Below the pieces are notes generated by a model. That model made no database searches and was not told where the DNA came from. It was given only the letters and a program-made list of their open reading frames with translations. Made by a program: the position numbers and the translations under genes. From Pseudomonas sp. LS44 (GTDB lineage Bacteria > Pseudomonadota > Gammaproteobacteria > Pseudomonadales > Pseudomonadaceae), in NCBI RefSeq assembly GCF_024730785.1, contig NZ_CP102830.1, positions 3,224,001 to 3,288,000 of the forward strand: a stretch of 64,000 nt of DNA, written 5' to 3'. Of the stretch, positions 38,981 to 51,991 are shown piece by piece (position 1 is the first letter of the stretch; the number at the start of each line of letters is the position of its first letter).

Positions 38981-40094
38981 GGGCCACCTCCTGCACTGCT
39001 CGACGGGCAGCCCACTTCAGACGTAACGGCTCCCAATACAGCAGCCCCAGGCCAATCACAAAGAAGATCGCGTGCACCCACCACAAACCAAAGGTCAATG
39101 GCAGCTTGCCTTTATCCAGCGCGCCACGCACCGCAATCAGCAGCGACAAATAGGCCATATACAGAAGGATTGCCGGCAATAGCTTGAGGAAGCGACCTTG
39201 GCGCGGATTGACGCGCGCCAGCGGTACCGCCAACAGCGTCACCACGAACACCAGCAGCGGGATGGATAAGCGCCACTGCAATTCGGCTTCATGGCGAGGA
39301 TCGTCGCTACCCAATAATTCGCTGGTGGGAATCGCCTCGCGCTCGCTGATTTCACCGCTCACTTCCGGACGCTGCAACAGAATGCCGTAGGTGTCGTATT
39401 GGATCGCACGGTAATCAGCTTTGCCCGGATTGCCGTCGTAGCGGAAACCATTGTCGAGAATCAGGTAACGGGAACCATCTGCGTGCACTTCCTGGCGACC
39501 TTTTTCGGCAATCAGCACGGTGATACCGCGCTCCTTGTCACCGTCGCGCGAGAGGCGTTTGTCGGAGATGAAAATCCCGCCGAGCTCGCTACTATCCTTG
39601 CTCATGTCTTGTACATAAGTGACGCGGGAGCCGTTCTTCATCGATTGAAAGCGACCCGGCACCAAGGTATCGAATTCGGTCAACGCGTCCTGCTCGTTGA
39701 GGATGCGTGCCACCTGCGCCACGCCTTGCGGCGCCAGCCCCATGCTCAGCCAGGCCACCAGCAGCGCCACCAAAGTCGCCGGCACCAACGTATAGCCGAG
39801 CAAACGTTGTTGGCTCATGCCAGTAGCCGACAGTACGGTCATTTCGCTATCGAGATACAAACGCCCGTACGCCAGCAAAATGCCGAGGAACAGACCCAGC
39901 GGCAGGATCAACTGCAGGAAGCCGGGAATGCGGAAACCCATGATCATGAACAGCACGCCCGGATCGAGCGCACCCGAGGCTGCTTGGGCCAGATATTTGA
40001 TGAAACGCCCGCTCATGATGATAACCAGGAGCACGGCGCTGACTGCGCTCAGAGTGATCAGCAGTTCTCGGGACAGATAACGGAAGACAATCAA
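38973..40094 (-). CDS. lptF: LPS export permease LptF
   Basis: Partner of LptG in the LPS exporter, with the same 3+3 membrane segment layout around a periplasmic domain. The start is taken as TTG 40094 (L/M-IVFRYLSRELL), with GGAG eight bases upstream, giving 373 residues like homologues; a TTG at 40124 would add ten residues. Divergent from pepA across 136 bases, an arrangement conserved in pseudomonads. Confidence 0.93.
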   Translation of the reverse strand: MIVFRYLSRELLITLSAVSAVLLVIIMSGRFIKYLAQAASGALDPGVLFMIMGFRIPGFLQLILPLGLFLGILLAYGRLYLDSEMTVLSATGMSQQRLLGYTLVPATLVALLVAWLSMGLAPQGVAQVARILNEQDALTEFDTLVPGRFQSMKNGSRVTYVQDMSKDSSELGGIFISDKRLSRDGDKERGITVLIAEKGRQEVHADGSRYLILDNGFRYDGNPGKADYRAIQYDTYGILLQRPEVSGEISEREAIPTSELLGSDDPRHEAELQWRLSIPLLVFVVTLLAVPLARVNPRQGRFLKLLPAILLYMAYLSLLIAVRGALDKGKLPLTFGLWWVHAIFFVIGLGLLYWEPLRLKWAARRAVQEVAHG

Positions 40095-40143
40095 ACCAAG
40101 ACGCTCCAGGGTTGTCAGGCTCAAGCGGCTACGCTCAAACTAG

Positions 40144-41718
<1,575 letters not shown>

Positions 41719-41724
41719 AATCTC

Positions 41725-41780
41725 GTAGGGGCGGCTCCTGGCCGCGACCGCGCTTTTCGCGGCCTTCGGGCCGCTCCTAC
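41725..41780. repeat. Palindromic intergenic repeat, GTAGGGGCGGCTC type
   Basis: Arms GTAGGGGCGGC... and ...GCCGCTCCTAC enclose a GGCCGCGA/TCGCGGCC inner stem. Sits in the pepA-holC gap, 12 bases before holC. Confidence 0.75.
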
Positions 41781-41792
41781 AGAGCACTGTGA

Positions 41793-42212
41793 ATGCTTCG
41801 AATCGAGTTTTACGTCCTCTCCTCAGCCAGCCCCGCAGACCGTCTGCGGGCGGCCTGTCAGTTGGCCATGAAAGCCTGGCGCCATGGTTTGCCAGTCTTC
41901 ATACGCTGTCAGGACGAGGCGCAAAGCCTTGAGCTGGACGAATTGCTGTGGCGTTTCAAGGCGGAAACCTTCGTGCCGCACAACCTGCATGCCGATGATC
42001 CCCAAGCGCCGGTTGTCCTGGGTCTGGATGAGCCGCCAGCGAGCCGCAATGGCCTGCTGATCAACCTGCAGACGACTATCTCGCCACACCTCGAATACTT
42101 CAGCCGGGTGATCGAAATCGTCAATCAACAAGCGGATTTGCTGACCGCCTGCCGGGAGAATTTCCGCCTCTACCGTCAGCGCGGCTATGATCCCAAGCGT
42201 GTAGAACTGTAA
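41793..42212 (+). CDS. holC: DNA polymerase III chi subunit
   Basis: Clamp-loader accessory subunit that connects the polymerase to single-strand binding protein. 139 residues; N-terminus IEFYVLSSASPADRLRAAC and the segments AWRHGLPVFIRC and RFKAETFVPHNL match the family. The context pepA-holC-valS is conserved widely in gammaproteobacteria. Confidence 0.94.
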   Translation: MLRIEFYVLSSASPADRLRAACQLAMKAWRHGLPVFIRCQDEAQSLELDELLWRFKAETFVPHNLHADDPQAPVVLGLDEPPASRNGLLINLQTTISPHLEYFSRVIEIVNQQADLLTACRENFRLYRQRGYDPKRVEL

Positions 42213-42220
42213 ATCCCGTC

Positions 42221-42592
42221 ATGGACACTCCAAAACCGCCGCAAAAAACCACCCATCTGCTCGATGATCTCGAGTCGATCCGGCAACTGCTCGACGAGGG
42301 CGTGGAACCGCCGTTGCTGACCGAAACAGTCGACGCCGATGGCATTCCCGTGCTATCCGAAATCGTCGCTGCGCCCACTCCCGAACGTGTCGCGCCGGCC
42401 ACGCCATCGAGCCAGCAGCCCAGCGCCAAACCCTCCGGCAGCGAGCTCAAGCGTCTTGACGATGAATTACGGGCCGCCGCCCAGCTTCTGCTCCAGGACG
42501 TGATCGACGATTTCGTGCCGCAGATCGAAGCCGAACTCAAACGCCGCCTCGAAGTCCGCCTCGAGCGCCTGCTCAGCCAGCGCAAACCCTGA
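42221..42592 (+). CDS. Small conserved protein between holC and valS
   Basis: 123 residues, acidic N-terminus (HLLDDLESIRQLLDEG), Pro/Ala/Ser-rich middle, and a C-terminal helix with alternating acidic and basic residues (LLLQDVIDDFVPQIEAELKR). No catalytic motif. It follows holC by eight bases and precedes valS, where a protein like this is usually found in pseudomonads. Perhaps a DNA polymerase or SSB accessory factor, but that is a guess from position. Confidence 0.82.
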   Translation: MDTPKPPQKTTHLLDDLESIRQLLDEGVEPPLLTETVDADGIPVLSEIVAAPTPERVAPATPSSQQPSAKPSGSELKRLDDELRAAAQLLLQDVIDDFVPQIEAELKRRLEVRLERLLSQRKP

Positions 42593-42725
42593 CACCGAGC
42601 GGTAACCGCGAGTAAGTGCAGGCCCGCTCGGCCTTGGCGCGCGGCGGAAACCCATAAACCCACCAATAACGGTTTGCCTTTATACTTGCCGGCTTTCCGT
42701 TTATCAGCCTTCGGTCCCGCCGCAC

Positions 42726-45557
42726 ATGGACAAGACCTACCAGCCGCACGCCATTGAAACTTCCTGGTACCAGACCTGGGAGAAGAACAATTACTTCGCC
42801 CCACAAGGTTCCGGCGAGCCCTACACCATCATGATCCCGCCGCCGAACGTCACCGGCAGCCTGCACATGGGCCATGGCTTCAACAACGCGATCATGGATG
42901 CGCTGATCCGCTTCCGCCGCATGCAGGGCCGCAACACCCTGTGGCAGCCGGGCACCGACCACGCGGGCATCGCCACGCAGATGGTGGTCGAGCGCCAACT
43001 GGCCGCCGACGGCATCGGCCGCCATGACCTGGGCCGCGAGAAGTTCCTGGAGAAGGTCTGGGAGTGGAAGGAACAGTCCGGCGGCACCATCACCCGGCAG
43101 ATCCGCCGCCTGGGCTCCTCCGTGGACTGGTCGCGCGAGCGCTTCACCATGGACGAGGGCCTCTCGGAAGCAGTGAAGGAAGCCTTTGTGCGCCTGCACC
43201 AGGACGGCCTGATCTACCGTGGCAAGCGCCTGGTCAACTGGGACACCAAGTTCCACACCGCCATCTCCGACCTCGAAGTGGAAAACCACGACGAGAAGGG
43301 CCACCTGTGGAACCTGCGTTACCCGCTGGCCGACGGTAATAAAACCGCCGACGGCAAGGACTACCTGATCGTCGCCACCACCCGCCCGGAAACCATGCTC
43401 GGCGACGCCGCCGTGGCCGTGCACCCGGAAGATGAGCGCTACAAGGCCCTGATCGGCACCTTCGTCGAGCTGCCCCTGGTCGGCCGGCGCATCCCGATCA
43501 TCGCCGACGACTACTGCGACCCCGAGTTCGGCACCGGCTGCGTGAAGATCACCCCGGCCCACGACTTCAACGACTACGAAGTCGGCAAGCGCCACAACCT
43601 GCCGCTGCTCAATATCTTCGACAAGAACGCCGAAGTGCTGGCCACTGCCCAGGTGTTCAACGTCGACGGCAGCGTCAACGCCGAGATCGACGGCAGCCTG
43701 CCGACCGACTACGCCGGCCTCGACCGTTTCGTCGCGCGCAAGCAGATAGTCGCCGCCTTCGAGGCCGCCGGCCTGCTGGAGAAGATCGACGACCACGCCC
43801 TGAAAGTACCGAAGGGCGACCGCTCCGGCACCATCATCGAGCCGTGGCTGACCGACCAGTGGTATGTCTCCACTAAACCTTTGGCGGAAAAAGCCATCGC
43901 CGTGGTCGAGAGCGGCGAGATCCAGTTCGTGCCCAAGCAGTACGAGAACATGTACTTCAGCTGGATGCGCGACATCCAGGACTGGTGCATCAGCCGTCAG
44001 CTCTGGTGGGGCCACCGCATCCCGGCCTGGTACGACGACGCCGGCAACGTCTACGTCGGCCGCGACGAGGCGGAAGTGCGCGCCAAGCACAACCTCGGCG
44101 ACGCCAACCTGCGCCAGGACGAAGACGTGCTGGACACCTGGTTCAGCTCCGGCCTGTGGACCTTCTCCACCCTCGGCTGGCCGCAGCAGACCGACTTCCT
44201 CAAGACCTTCCACCCCACCGACGTGCTGGTCACCGGTTTCGATATCATCTTCTTCTGGGTCGCCCGGATGATCATGCTGTCCACCCACCTGACCGGGCAG
44301 ATCCCGTTCAAGACCGTGTACGTGCACGGCCTGGTGCGCGATGGCCAGGGCCAGAAGATGTCCAAGTCCAAGGGCAACGTGCTCGACCCGCTGGATATAG
44401 TCGACGGCATCACCCTCGACGAGCTGCTGGAGAAGCGCACCACCGGCCTGATGCAGCCCAAGCTGGCCGAGAAGATCGCCAAGCAGACCCGCGCCGAGTT
44501 CCCCGACGGCATCGCCGCCTACGGCACCGACGCCCTGCGCTTCACCAACCTGGCGCTGGCCTCCACCGGCCGCGACATCAAGTTCGACATGGGTCGCGTC
44601 GAGGGTTACCGCAACTTCTGCAACAAGCTGTGGAACGCCGCCAACTTCGTCCTCGAGAACACCGATGGCCAGGACACCGGCATCAATGGCGAAGCGGTGG
44701 AGCTGTCCTCGGTGGACCGCTGGATCATCTCCCAGCTGCAGCGCACCGAGGCCGACGTGACCCGGCACCTCGACGGTTTCCGCTTCGACCTGGCCGCCCA
44801 GTCGCTCTACGAGTTCGTCTGGGACCAGTACTGCGCCTGGTACCTGGAGCTGGTCAAGCCGGTGCTGTGGGACGAAAACGCCCCGGCCGAGCGCCAGCGC
44901 GGCACCCGCCGCACGCTGATCCGCGTGCTGGAAGTGGTTCTGCGCCTGGCCCACCCGTTTATGCCCTTTATCACCGAAGAAATCTGGCAGCGGATCAAGG
45001 CCCAGGCTGGCGTCAGCGGCGACACCATCATGCTGCAGGCCTGGCCGGTGGCGAACGAGAGCCGCATCGACGCCGCCGCCGAAGGCGACATCGAGTGGGT
45101 CAAGCAGCTGATGCTCGGCGTACGGCAGATCCGTGGCGAGATGAAGATCTCCATGGCCAAGCGCATCGACATCATCGTCGCCAACGCCAGCGCCGAAGAC
45201 CTGCGCCGCCTCAACGACAACGCACCGCTGCTCAACAAGCTGGCCAAGCTGGAGTCGGTACGCGTGCTGGCGGCTGGCGAAGAAGCGCCAATGTCCGCCA
45301 CCGCCCTGGTCGGCGAGATGCAGGTGCTGGTGCCGATGGCTGGGCTGATCGACAAGGATGCCGAGTTGGCGCGTCTGGACAAGGAAATCCAGCGCCTGGA
45401 CGGCGAGGTCAAGCGCGTCGGCGGCAAGTTGGCCAACGAAGGCTTCGTCGCCAAAGCGCCGGCCGAAGTGCTCGACAAGGAGCGCGCCAAGCTGGCCGAG
45501 GCCGAACAGGCCCTGGGCAAGCTGGTCGAGCAGCGCGAGAAGATCGCCAATCTGTAA
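42726..45557 (+). CDS. valS: Valyl-tRNA synthetase
   Basis: Class I synthetase, 943 residues. The HIGH-type motif appears as [14 protein letters not shown] (about 37-50), the KMSKS motif as KMSKSKGN, and the CP1 editing domain lies between them ([14 protein letters not shown]). The C-terminal 65 residues form the expected coiled-coil arm ([18 protein letters not shown]). A TATACT at 42681 may be its -10. Followed by a long palindrome. Confidence 0.97.
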   Translation: MDKTYQPHAIETSWYQTWEKNNYFAPQGSGEPYTIMIPPPNVTGSLHMGHGFNNAIMDALIRFRRMQGRNTLWQPGTDHAGIATQMVVERQLAADGIGRHDLGREKFLEKVWEWKEQSGGTITRQIRRLGSSVDWSRERFTMDEGLSEAVKEAFVRLHQDGLIYRGKRLVNWDTKFHTAISDLEVENHDEKGHLWNLRYPLADGNKTADGKDYLIVATTRPETMLGDAAVAVHPEDERYKALIGTFVELPLVGRRIPIIADDYCDPEFGTGCVKITPAHDFNDYEVGKRHNLPLLNIFDKNAEVLATAQVFNVDGSVNAEIDGSLPTDYAGLDRFVARKQIVAAFEAAGLLEKIDDHALKVPKGDRSGTIIEPWLTDQWYVSTKPLAEKAIAVVESGEIQFVPKQYENMYFSWMRDIQDWCISRQLWWGHRIPAWYDDAGNVYVGRDEAEVRAKHNLGDANLRQDEDVLDTWFSSGLWTFSTLGWPQQTDFLKTFHPTDVLVTGFDIIFFWVARMIMLSTHLTGQIPFKTVYVHGLVRDGQGQKMSKSKGNVLDPLDIVDGITLDELLEKRTTGLMQPKLAEKIAKQTRAEFPDGIAAYGTDALRFTNLALASTGRDIKFDMGRVEGYRNFCNKLWNAANFVLENTDGQDTGINGEAVELSSVDRWIISQLQRTEADVTRHLDGFRFDLAAQSLYEFVWDQYCAWYLELVKPVLWDENAPAERQRGTRRTLIRVLEVVLRLAHPFMPFITEEIWQRIKAQAGVSGDTIMLQAWPVANESRIDAAAEGDIEWVKQLMLGVRQIRGEMKISMAKRIDIIVANASAEDLRRLNDNAPLLNKLAKLESVRVLAAGEEAPMSATALVGEMQVLVPMAGLIDKDAELARLDKEIQRLDGEVKRVGGKLANEGFVAKAPAEVLDKERAKLAEAEQALGKLVEQREKIANL

Positions 45558-45570
45558 GCTACACCTAACG

Positions 45571-45602
45571 AGCACAAGGCCCGCAATTGCGGGCCTTGTG
45601 CT
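45571..45602. terminator. Perfect 32-base palindrome after valS
   Basis: Arms of 14 bases (AGCACAAGGCCCGC) around AATT. It starts 14 bases after valS. No T-run follows, so it may end transcription weakly or protect the mRNA 3' end. A REPIN repeat starts nine bases later. Confidence 0.65.
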
Positions 45603-45610
45603 ATCTGGCC

Positions 45611-45668
45611 GTAGGAGCGAATTTATTCGCGATGCTACCCGCCGAATCGCGAATAAATTCGCTCCTAC
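45611..45668. repeat. REPIN-like inverted repeat (GTAGGAGCG family), best copy
   Basis: Perfect 23-bp arms beginning GTAGGAGCGAATTTATTCGC (45611-45633 and 45646-45668) with a 12-base spacer. Same family as 4970, 61111 and 61939. Confidence 0.9.
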
Positions 45669-45705
45669 GACCGCTCTCCGGATGGATAACCGCAAGGACT
45701 CGCCC

Positions 45706-46002
45706 ATGGAAGTCAGCAAAACTAAAACCAGCTTCTACCGCCGCCTGTACGTCGCCTGGCTGATCGACAGCGGAACCGCGCCCAGCGTAGCGGCGCTGAT
45801 GGCCGCCACCGGCATGCCCCGGCGTACCGCACAGGACACCTTGGCCGCGCTGGCCGATCTGGATATCGACTGCCAGTTCGTGCAGCAAGCGGGCGAGCGC
45901 AACAACGCCGGACACTACGAAATCCGTGACTGGGGCGCGGTGGACAAACACTGGATCGCCGCCCACCTGAGTACCATCAAAACGGTGCTCGGCTACCCCT
46001 GA
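45706..46002 (+). CDS. Small winged-helix protein
   Basis: 98 residues. The N-terminal two thirds form a helix-turn-helix ([19 protein letters not shown]) with a preceding helix, and the rest is a wing and C-terminal helix ([17 protein letters not shown]). A putative DNA-binding protein with no known target. ATG 45706 has AAGGA seven bases upstream; an in-frame ATG at 45682 lacks one. It lies between valS and rlmF. Confidence 0.82.
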   Translation: MEVSKTKTSFYRRLYVAWLIDSGTAPSVAALMAATGMPRRTAQDTLAALADLDIDCQFVQQAGERNNAGHYEIRDWGAVDKHWIAAHLSTIKTVLGYP

Positions 46003-46097
46003 GGGTACCGACCAAGCCCGAGCCGCAGACGACGCGCTGCGACAGCCGCCGCCCACTGTGGGAAACTTCCCGGTCTCGCCTTCTCGATCAAGTGGCC

Positions 46098-47102
46098 ATG
46101 TCGCATTCACCGAAACGCCCTACCCCGCCGACCAACAAAGCCGACGGCAGCAAAGCGGCCCTGCTGCACCCGCGTAATCGCCATCAAGGCCGATACGATT
46201 TCCCGCAGCTGATCGAATCCAACCCCGAACTGGCGCAGTTCATGATCACCAACCCGTATGGCAAGCCGAGCATCGACTTCGCCGATCCGGCGGCGGTCAA
46301 AGTCTTCAACCGCGCGCTACTCAAGCAGTTCTACGGCATCCGCGACTGGGACATTCCCGCCGGTTACCTGTGCCCGCCGATCCCCGGACGCGCCGACTAC
46401 CTGCATTACCTGGCCGACCTGCTCGGCGCCAGCCATGACGGCGTGATCCCGCGCGGCGCGGCGATTCGCGGCCTGGACATCGGCATCGGTGCCAACTGTA
46501 TTTATCCGTTGATCGGCCATCACGATTACGGCTGGAGCTTTGTAGGTGCGGATATCGATGCGGCCTCACTGACTTCGGCGAATGCCATCCTGCAGGCCAA
46601 TCCACGCGTTGCCGCAGCGGTGGAACTGCGCCTGCAGCCCGATGCGCAGAACATCTTCCAGGGCCTGATCGGCGCCGAAGAACGCTTCGACTTCACCCTC
46701 AGCAACCCGCCCTTCCACACCTCACTGGAAGAGGCGCGCAGCGGCAGCAAGCGCAAATGGAAGAACCTCGGCAAGCTCGACCCGAGCCGCACGTTGCCGG
46801 AATTGAACTTCGGCGGGCAAAACGCCGAGCTGTATTGCCAAGGCGGCGAAGCGGCCTTCATCGGGCGCATGGCCACCCAAAGCGCCGAGTTTGCCCAGCA
46901 AGTGTTCTGGTTCAGCACCCTGGTGTCCAAAGCCGGTAACGTTCCCGCGCTGCAAGAAGCGTTGAACGCTTTAGGCGCCACCGACATCCGCGTGGTGCAC
47001 ATGGCGCAGGGCCAGAAACAAAGCCGCTTCGTGGCCTGGACGTTCCTCGACAAGAATCAGCGCCGCGCCTGGCGCAAACAGCGTTGGCATACCCCGGCTT
47101 AA
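46098..47102 (+). CDS. rlmF: 23S rRNA m6A1618 methyltransferase RlmF
   Basis: Methylates N6 of A1618 in 23S rRNA. 334 residues; the SAM-binding loop [15 protein letters not shown] and the catalytic NPPF tetrad ([10 protein letters not shown]) are intact, with the typical N-terminal [16 protein letters not shown] 46098 is chosen, but a GTG at 46092 is possible; neither has a strong ribosome binding site. Convergent with sbcC. Confidence 0.93.
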   Translation: MSHSPKRPTPPTNKADGSKAALLHPRNRHQGRYDFPQLIESNPELAQFMITNPYGKPSIDFADPAAVKVFNRALLKQFYGIRDWDIPAGYLCPPIPGRADYLHYLADLLGASHDGVIPRGAAIRGLDIGIGANCIYPLIGHHDYGWSFVGADIDAASLTSANAILQANPRVAAAVELRLQPDAQNIFQGLIGAEERFDFTLSNPPFHTSLEEARSGSKRKWKNLGKLDPSRTLPELNFGGQNAELYCQGGEAAFIGRMATQSAEFAQQVFWFSTLVSKAGNVPALQEALNALGATDIRVVHMAQGQKQSRFVAWTFLDKNQRRAWRKQRWHTPA

Positions 47103-47167
47103 CCGGCTCACCATTTCCCGGATTACATCCGGGCTACGACCAGGGTGGCTATCCGCCAAAAGCCACC

Positions 47168-50100
47168 CTACGTCACCGCAAAGCCCGCCTCCAGCCGGCT
47201 ATAGCCCATGCCGACGCCCTTATGCACTTTGAGTTGTACCGGGATGCGTTCCTTCAACGCTTCGACGTGGCTGATCACACCGATCATCTTGCCGCTGGCG
47301 TTCAGGGCGTCGAGGGCATCCAGGGCGACTTCGAGGGTTTCGCCGTCCAGGGTGCCGAAACCTTCGTCGAGAAACAGCGAGTCGATGCTGGTCTTGTGGC
47401 TAACCAGGTCGGACAACGCCAAGGCCAGCGCCAGGCTGACCAAGAAGCTCTCGCCACCGGACAAGGTGCGGCAATCGCGGGCCACATCGGCCTGCCAGGT
47501 ATCGATGACTTCCAGCTCCAGCTCGCCGCTGCTTCGCCGCGCTAACTGGTAACGCCCGTGCAGGCGCTGCAACTGCTGATTGGCCAGATAGATCAGGTGA
47601 TCGAGGGTCAGGCCCTGGGCGAACTTGCGGTATTTGGCACCATCGGCTGAGCCGATCAGGCCGTTGAGGTGTTGCCACAGATCGTACTCGCCGGTCTGCC
47701 GCTCGATCTCGGCGAACAACGCTTGCTGGCTCTGCCGGCGCTGCTCGTCGCCCTGTAGCTGGCTACGAATCTCGCCCTGGCGTTCGCTCAAGGCCTTCAG
47801 CTCGGCTTGCAGTTGCGTCATGCGCTCGTCCAAATGCGCGGCGGACTGTTCGGTCTGCGGCGCGGCGCGCAACGCGGCCAGCGCCTGTTCGGCAGCCGTC
47901 TTGAGTGCCTGGGCTTCGGTGAGGGTGGTGTGCAAGCGCTCTTTCAGCGCCTGCAAGCCGGCACGTTGCGCCTCGTCCAGGCACGCGGCGAGGAAGGTGC
48001 TCTGGTCGGCGAACGGACTGCTCGCCAGGGCAGCTAGCCAGCTCGCCGTGGCTTCCTGCTGCAGCGCCTGATCGCGGATCAAGCGCGCGGCCAGCGTGCT
48101 TTGCGTACCCTGCAGTTCGGCGCTACGGCGCTCGGCCACCGCGAGTCGCTCGGTGGCGCTGTGCAGTTCCACGTGAGGATCGCTAAGCCGCTGCGACTCG
48201 CCCGACGCGTCCTGGCCGCTCGCCTGCCAGCGTTGCTGCCAGCGCTGCGCCTGCTCGACGGCGGCCGTGGTGGCATGTTGCAGAGCAGTCTGCTGGTCGA
48301 GCAAGGCCTGGCGCTGTTGCTGGGCCTGTTGCCAGGCCGCCAGTTCGGCCTGACGCTCGCGTAACCAGGCGGCGCCGTCGGTGGGCAGTGCATAGCCGAA
48401 CGCACCCAAGTCAGCAGCCAGTTCCGCGTCGCCCCGCGACTGCTGGGCGTGCAGCTGTTGCAGAGTGATGGCGCGTTCGTTCAGCTCGGTCTGCGCAGCG
48501 AGTCGGGCGCTGTCGGCGCTGGTCTGCGCCTGGCTCGCCTCTACATGCGCCTGTTCCGCCTGCTGCAGTGCCTGACGGTCGCGTTCGAGTTCAGTTTTCA
48601 GGCCATCGAGTTGCTCTAAAGTGCGCTGCACCTCGGCCAGCCCAGTGGTTTGACGCACCTGTTCGGCAGCTATCGACGCTGGCCCCTCGACGCTCAAGCC
48701 GAGTAGTTGGCATTGGCGCTGCCAGTCAGCATCCAGTGCCGTCAGCTGGTGCTGGCCAGCGTCGAGTTGCTCGCCCAACTGCTTGATCTGCGCGTCCAGC
48801 CCGGCGACTTCAGCGCCCAGGCGCTGGCCTTGTTCGGCCAAACCGTCCAATTCGGCTTTCTTGGCTGCCAGCGCCTGGCGGGTTTCGGAGACATCCAGCG
48901 CGTGATAAGCGGCGATCGCCGGATGCTCGTGGGAGCCGCACAATGGGCATGCCTCGCCCTCCTGCAGTTGCGCGCGGTACACCTCCAACGCCTGGATCCG
49001 CTGCTCCTGTTCGAGCAGCTTTTCCTTGTCGCGGACCTGCTGACCGACCGCGCGATACTGCTCACGCAGCGCAGTCAACTCGGCATTCTTCTCGCCCTGC
49101 AGGTGTTGCTGTTCGGCCAGGCTGGCGCGCCATTGCCCACCCTGCGTATCGAGTTGCCGACGCCGCTCGGCGAGTTGCTGCAACTGCTCCAGTGCCGCGC
49201 CGCGGTTAAGCAGGCGCTGCCAATCGGCGCGCCACTCGGCCTCGCTGCGACCACCCAAAGCCTGTTGCCAGCCGTTTTGGATGGCCGCCAGCGCGCTTTG
49301 GACCTTTTCCAGCGCGCGCTGCGCGACCTGCCCGGCCTGTTGGCGCTGCGCCAGTTCGCTGTCCAACTGATGCAGACGTTGCGCATCCTGCTGCTGGCGC
49401 GCCTCGCCCTTGGCGATCTCGACGCGCCCGGCCTCGCGGGCATCCAGGCGGTTACGCCAACCGCTCAGGTGTTCGCCGAGCAGCGCATGCTGGGCCTGGC
49501 CGGCGAGACGCTGCTCAAGCTCCTGCCGACGACTGAGCAGCTCATCCAGCGCGGCTTGCTGTTGCGCTGCCCATTGCGTGCTGCACGCGTGCGCCTGCCA
49601 CAGGTGGCGAGTGCATTCGGCAGTTGCCTCGGCCTGCTCGCCGCGATTGCTGTCCACTTCCCGCTGCGTTTCCGCCAGCGCCCGCTCAGCCTCCTGGCGT
49701 GCGCGATAGGTCGGTAGCAAACGCGCCGCCGGCTCGCTTGCGGCGAGACGCTGCAGGTCATCGGCCGCCGCAGCCTGCTCCTGCTGTGCCGCGCTGTGTC
49801 GGGCGAGCGCCTGTTGCAGCTGTTCGTCGGCCTTGGCCAGATCACTCAGCCATTGACGTTCGGCCTGCACGCCAAGCAGTTGCGTCTGAGTCTGCACTTC
49901 ACTGGCGAGCAGTTGCGCGGCTTCCTCGGCCAGCGCCGTGCGTTGTGTATCCGCGAGCAGCTCGACGCCTTCGGCTCGACTCTTCAGCTTGGCCAGCTCG
50001 TTCTCCACCAGCTTGGTGCGCTCGTAAACTCGCTTGGAAATTTGCCCGTAGATTTCGCTGCCGGTCAGTTGCTCGAGCAGTTCAGCACGAGCCTTGGCAT

Positions 50101-50590
50101 CCGCTTCGAGAAAGGCGGCGAAACCACCCTGGGCGAGCAGCATGGATTTGGTGAAGCGCTCAAAATCCAGGCCAGTCAGCGCTTCGGTGTGCTTGAGCTT
50201 GTCGTTGATCTTGTCGGTGAGAATCTCGCCATCCGCACGGGCCAGTTCGACCTTCGGCGCCTGTAGCGCGCCATCCGCTTTGTCGCGCGCACGGCGTTGG
50301 CTCCAGAAGGCGCGGTAGGCGACGCCCTTGACCTCGAATTCGACCTCGGCCAGGCAATCGGCGGTGTGCCGGGTCATCAGCTCGTTGCCGCTCTGCGACA
50401 GGCTGCTCATGCGCGGCGTGCGGTGGTAAAGGGCCAGGCAAATGGCATCCAACAGAGTGGTCTTGCCGGCGCCGGTCGGCCCGGTGATGGCAAACAGGCC
50501 GTTGCCGGCGAAGGGTTCGGCGCTGAAATCGATCTTCCATTCGCCCTTCAGCGAATTGAGGTTTTTCAGGCGCAGGCTGAGGATCTTCAT
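47168..50590 (-). CDS. sbcC: SbcC, SMC-like ATPase of the SbcCD nuclease
   Basis: ATPase/tether subunit of SbcCD (Rad50-like), which opens DNA hairpins and processes blocked ends; relevant here because the genome holds many palindromes. 1140 residues: Walker [15 protein letters not shown] near residue 40, long coiled coils, the zinc-hook CPLC near residue 550, the ABC signature [15 protein letters not shown] near residue 1030, and a Walker B region [12 protein letters not shown]. Start overlaps the sbcD stop by ATGA. Confidence 0.96.
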   Translation of the reverse strand: MKILSLRLKNLNSLKGEWKIDFSAEPFAGNGLFAITGPTGAGKTTLLDAICLALYHRTPRMSSLSQSGNELMTRHTADCLAEVEFEVKGVAYRAFWSQRRARDKADGALQAPKVELARADGEILTDKINDKLKHTEALTGLDFERFTKSMLLAQGGFAAFLEADAKARAELLEQLTGSEIYGQISKRVYERTKLVENELAKLKSRAEGVELLADTQRTALAEEAAQLLASEVQTQTQLLGVQAERQWLSDLAKADEQLQQALARHSAAQQEQAAAADDLQRLAASEPAARLLPTYRARQEAERALAETQREVDSNRGEQAEATAECTRHLWQAHACSTQWAAQQQAALDELLSRRQELEQRLAGQAQHALLGEHLSGWRNRLDAREAGRVEIAKGEARQQQDAQRLHQLDSELAQRQQAGQVAQRALEKVQSALAAIQNGWQQALGGRSEAEWRADWQRLLNRGAALEQLQQLAERRRQLDTQGGQWRASLAEQQHLQGEKNAELTALREQYRAVGQQVRDKEKLLEQEQRIQALEVYRAQLQEGEACPLCGSHEHPAIAAYHALDVSETRQALAAKKAELDGLAEQGQRLGAEVAGLDAQIKQLGEQLDAGQHQLTALDADWQRQCQLLGLSVEGPASIAAEQVRQTTGLAEVQRTLEQLDGLKTELERDRQALQQAEQAHVEASQAQTSADSARLAAQTELNERAITLQQLHAQQSRGDAELAADLGAFGYALPTDGAAWLRERQAELAAWQQAQQQRQALLDQQTALQHATTAAVEQAQRWQQRWQASGQDASGESQRLSDPHVELHSATERLAVAERRSAELQGTQSTLAARLIRDQALQQEATASWLAALASSPFADQSTFLAACLDEAQRAGLQALKERLHTTLTEAQALKTAAEQALAALRAAPQTEQSAAHLDERMTQLQAELKALSERQGEIRSQLQGDEQRRQSQQALFAEIERQTGEYDLWQHLNGLIGSADGAKYRKFAQGLTLDHLIYLANQQLQRLHGRYQLARRSSGELELEVIDTWQADVARDCRTLSGGESFLVSLALALALSDLVSHKTSIDSLFLDEGFGTLDGETLEVALDALDALNASGKMIGVISHVEALKERIPVQLKVHKGVGMGYSRLEAGFAVT

Positions 50591-51804
50591 GCCTCGCCCT
50601 CCAGCTCGCCGAGCACTTGGCGGTACAAGCCGCGCAGGCGTTGTTGCTGCTGCGCTTCGAGGGTTTCCTGGGCCAGGCGCTGATCGAAGACTTCCTCGGC
50701 GCTCAACTCGTCGAGGGTTTCCTGGGCTTGGCGTTGCAGGCCGGCCTGCGCGGTGCCGCGCTCGCGGCGGATGCGCAGCACTTCGACCGGTAGTCCTTCG
50801 CAGAATGCCGCGATGCGTGGCTGCAGATCGCTCAGGTAGTCGTCGCCGCCGACCTGCACTTCCAGCCAGACCGGCTGCGCGGCGCTGCCCAGCGCGGCCG
50901 CTTCGGCAATCTGCTGGCGCAACTCATCCAACGAGCCGCGTAACGCGATCAGGGGCTGAAAGCGCGGCACCGGCAGCGCCGTGACCGCAGCCAAACCGGC
51001 CGCAGTGAGCTCGACCAGCAGCACTTCCTTCTGCTGGCGCGCCTCGTCGAAGCTCAGCGGAATCGGCGAGCCGCAGTAGCGGATATGCTCCAGGCCGCCG
51101 ACCTTCTGCGGCTTGTGAATATGCCCGAGGGCGATATACGCGGCCGGCGGAAAGGCGTTGGTGGGAAAGGCTTCCAGCGCGCCGACATAGATCTCCCGCA
51201 CCGATTCACTGGCGCTGGCGCCCACCGTGGTCAGGTGGCCGGTGGCGATGATCGGCAGCCCGCCACCGTGGGCTTCTCGGCGCGCTTCGGCCAGTTCGTA
51301 AAGGCTTCGGTAGTGCTCCTGAATAGCCTGTTGCAAGGACGTCTGCTTGGCCTGCGCGCTCTGCCCGGCCTGGCTTTGCAGCACATCGCGCGGGCGAATG
51401 AAGGGAATCGCACAGAGCACGGCGCCGGGGCTACCGTCGCGCCGGTTGAGCACCAGCAACTGCTCGTGCAGATCGATGCCCACCCCAGGAATCACCCGCG
51501 TGCCGAGTTGCGCCAGCAGCGTCTTGCTCTCGCCAAGCATGGCCACCGAGTCGTGGTTGCCGCCGAGAATCACCAGCTCGGCGCCGGTCTGCCGCAGTTC
51601 GACAACGAACTGGTTGTACAGCTCGCGGGCATAACTGGGCGGCGCGCCGGTGTCGAAGATATCGCCAGCCACCAGTACGGTGTCTACCGCCTGCACGCGA
51701 ACTTGCTCGAGCAGCCAGGCGAGAAAGGCGCGGTGCTCGGCCTCGCGGGTCTTGCCCATGAAATGCTGGCCGAGATGCCAGTCGGAGGTATGCAGAATGC
51801 GCAT
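50587..51804 (-). CDS. sbcD: SbcD, Mre11-like nuclease subunit
   Basis: Manganese-dependent nuclease of SbcCD. 405 residues with the phosphoesterase motifs [26 protein letters not shown] and ALGHIHKP in order, then a C-terminal helical SbcC-binding region. Translationally coupled to sbcC. Confidence 0.96.
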   Translation of the reverse strand: MRILHTSDWHLGQHFMGKTREAEHRAFLAWLLEQVRVQAVDTVLVAGDIFDTGAPPSYARELYNQFVVELRQTGAELVILGGNHDSVAMLGESKTLLAQLGTRVIPGVGIDLHEQLLVLNRRDGSPGAVLCAIPFIRPRDVLQSQAGQSAQAKQTSLQQAIQEHYRSLYELAEARREAHGGGLPIIATGHLTTVGASASESVREIYVGALEAFPTNAFPPAAYIALGHIHKPQKVGGLEHIRYCGSPIPLSFDEARQQKEVLLVELTAAGLAAVTALPVPRFQPLIALRGSLDELRQQIAEAAALGSAAQPVWLEVQVGGDDYLSDLQPRIAAFCEGLPVEVLRIRRERGTAQAGLQRQAQETLDELSAEEVFDQRLAQETLEAQQQQRLRGLYRQVLGELEGEA

Positions 51805-51991
51805 GCTCAGCTCGCCCCGATCGGGCTGACGGAGGAGCGCAGCAGGGCGAGAATCTGGCGATCGAACTTGTCCACGAAGCTCCCGGGCGATAGGTAATTA
51901 GCAGGCCGTTGAAAAATGTAGGCGAGGCAGCCGAGGCAGGTGATTTCCGCCTACCATGACGGCTTTCTAAGCAGGAAAACGAGCATACAAC

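Noticed and set aside
42573..45719. Very long minus-strand open frame (about 1048 codons) opposite valS
   Set aside because: Mirror frame of a GC-rich gene with strong codon bias; low-complexity Gly/Val/Asp/His composition and no domain.
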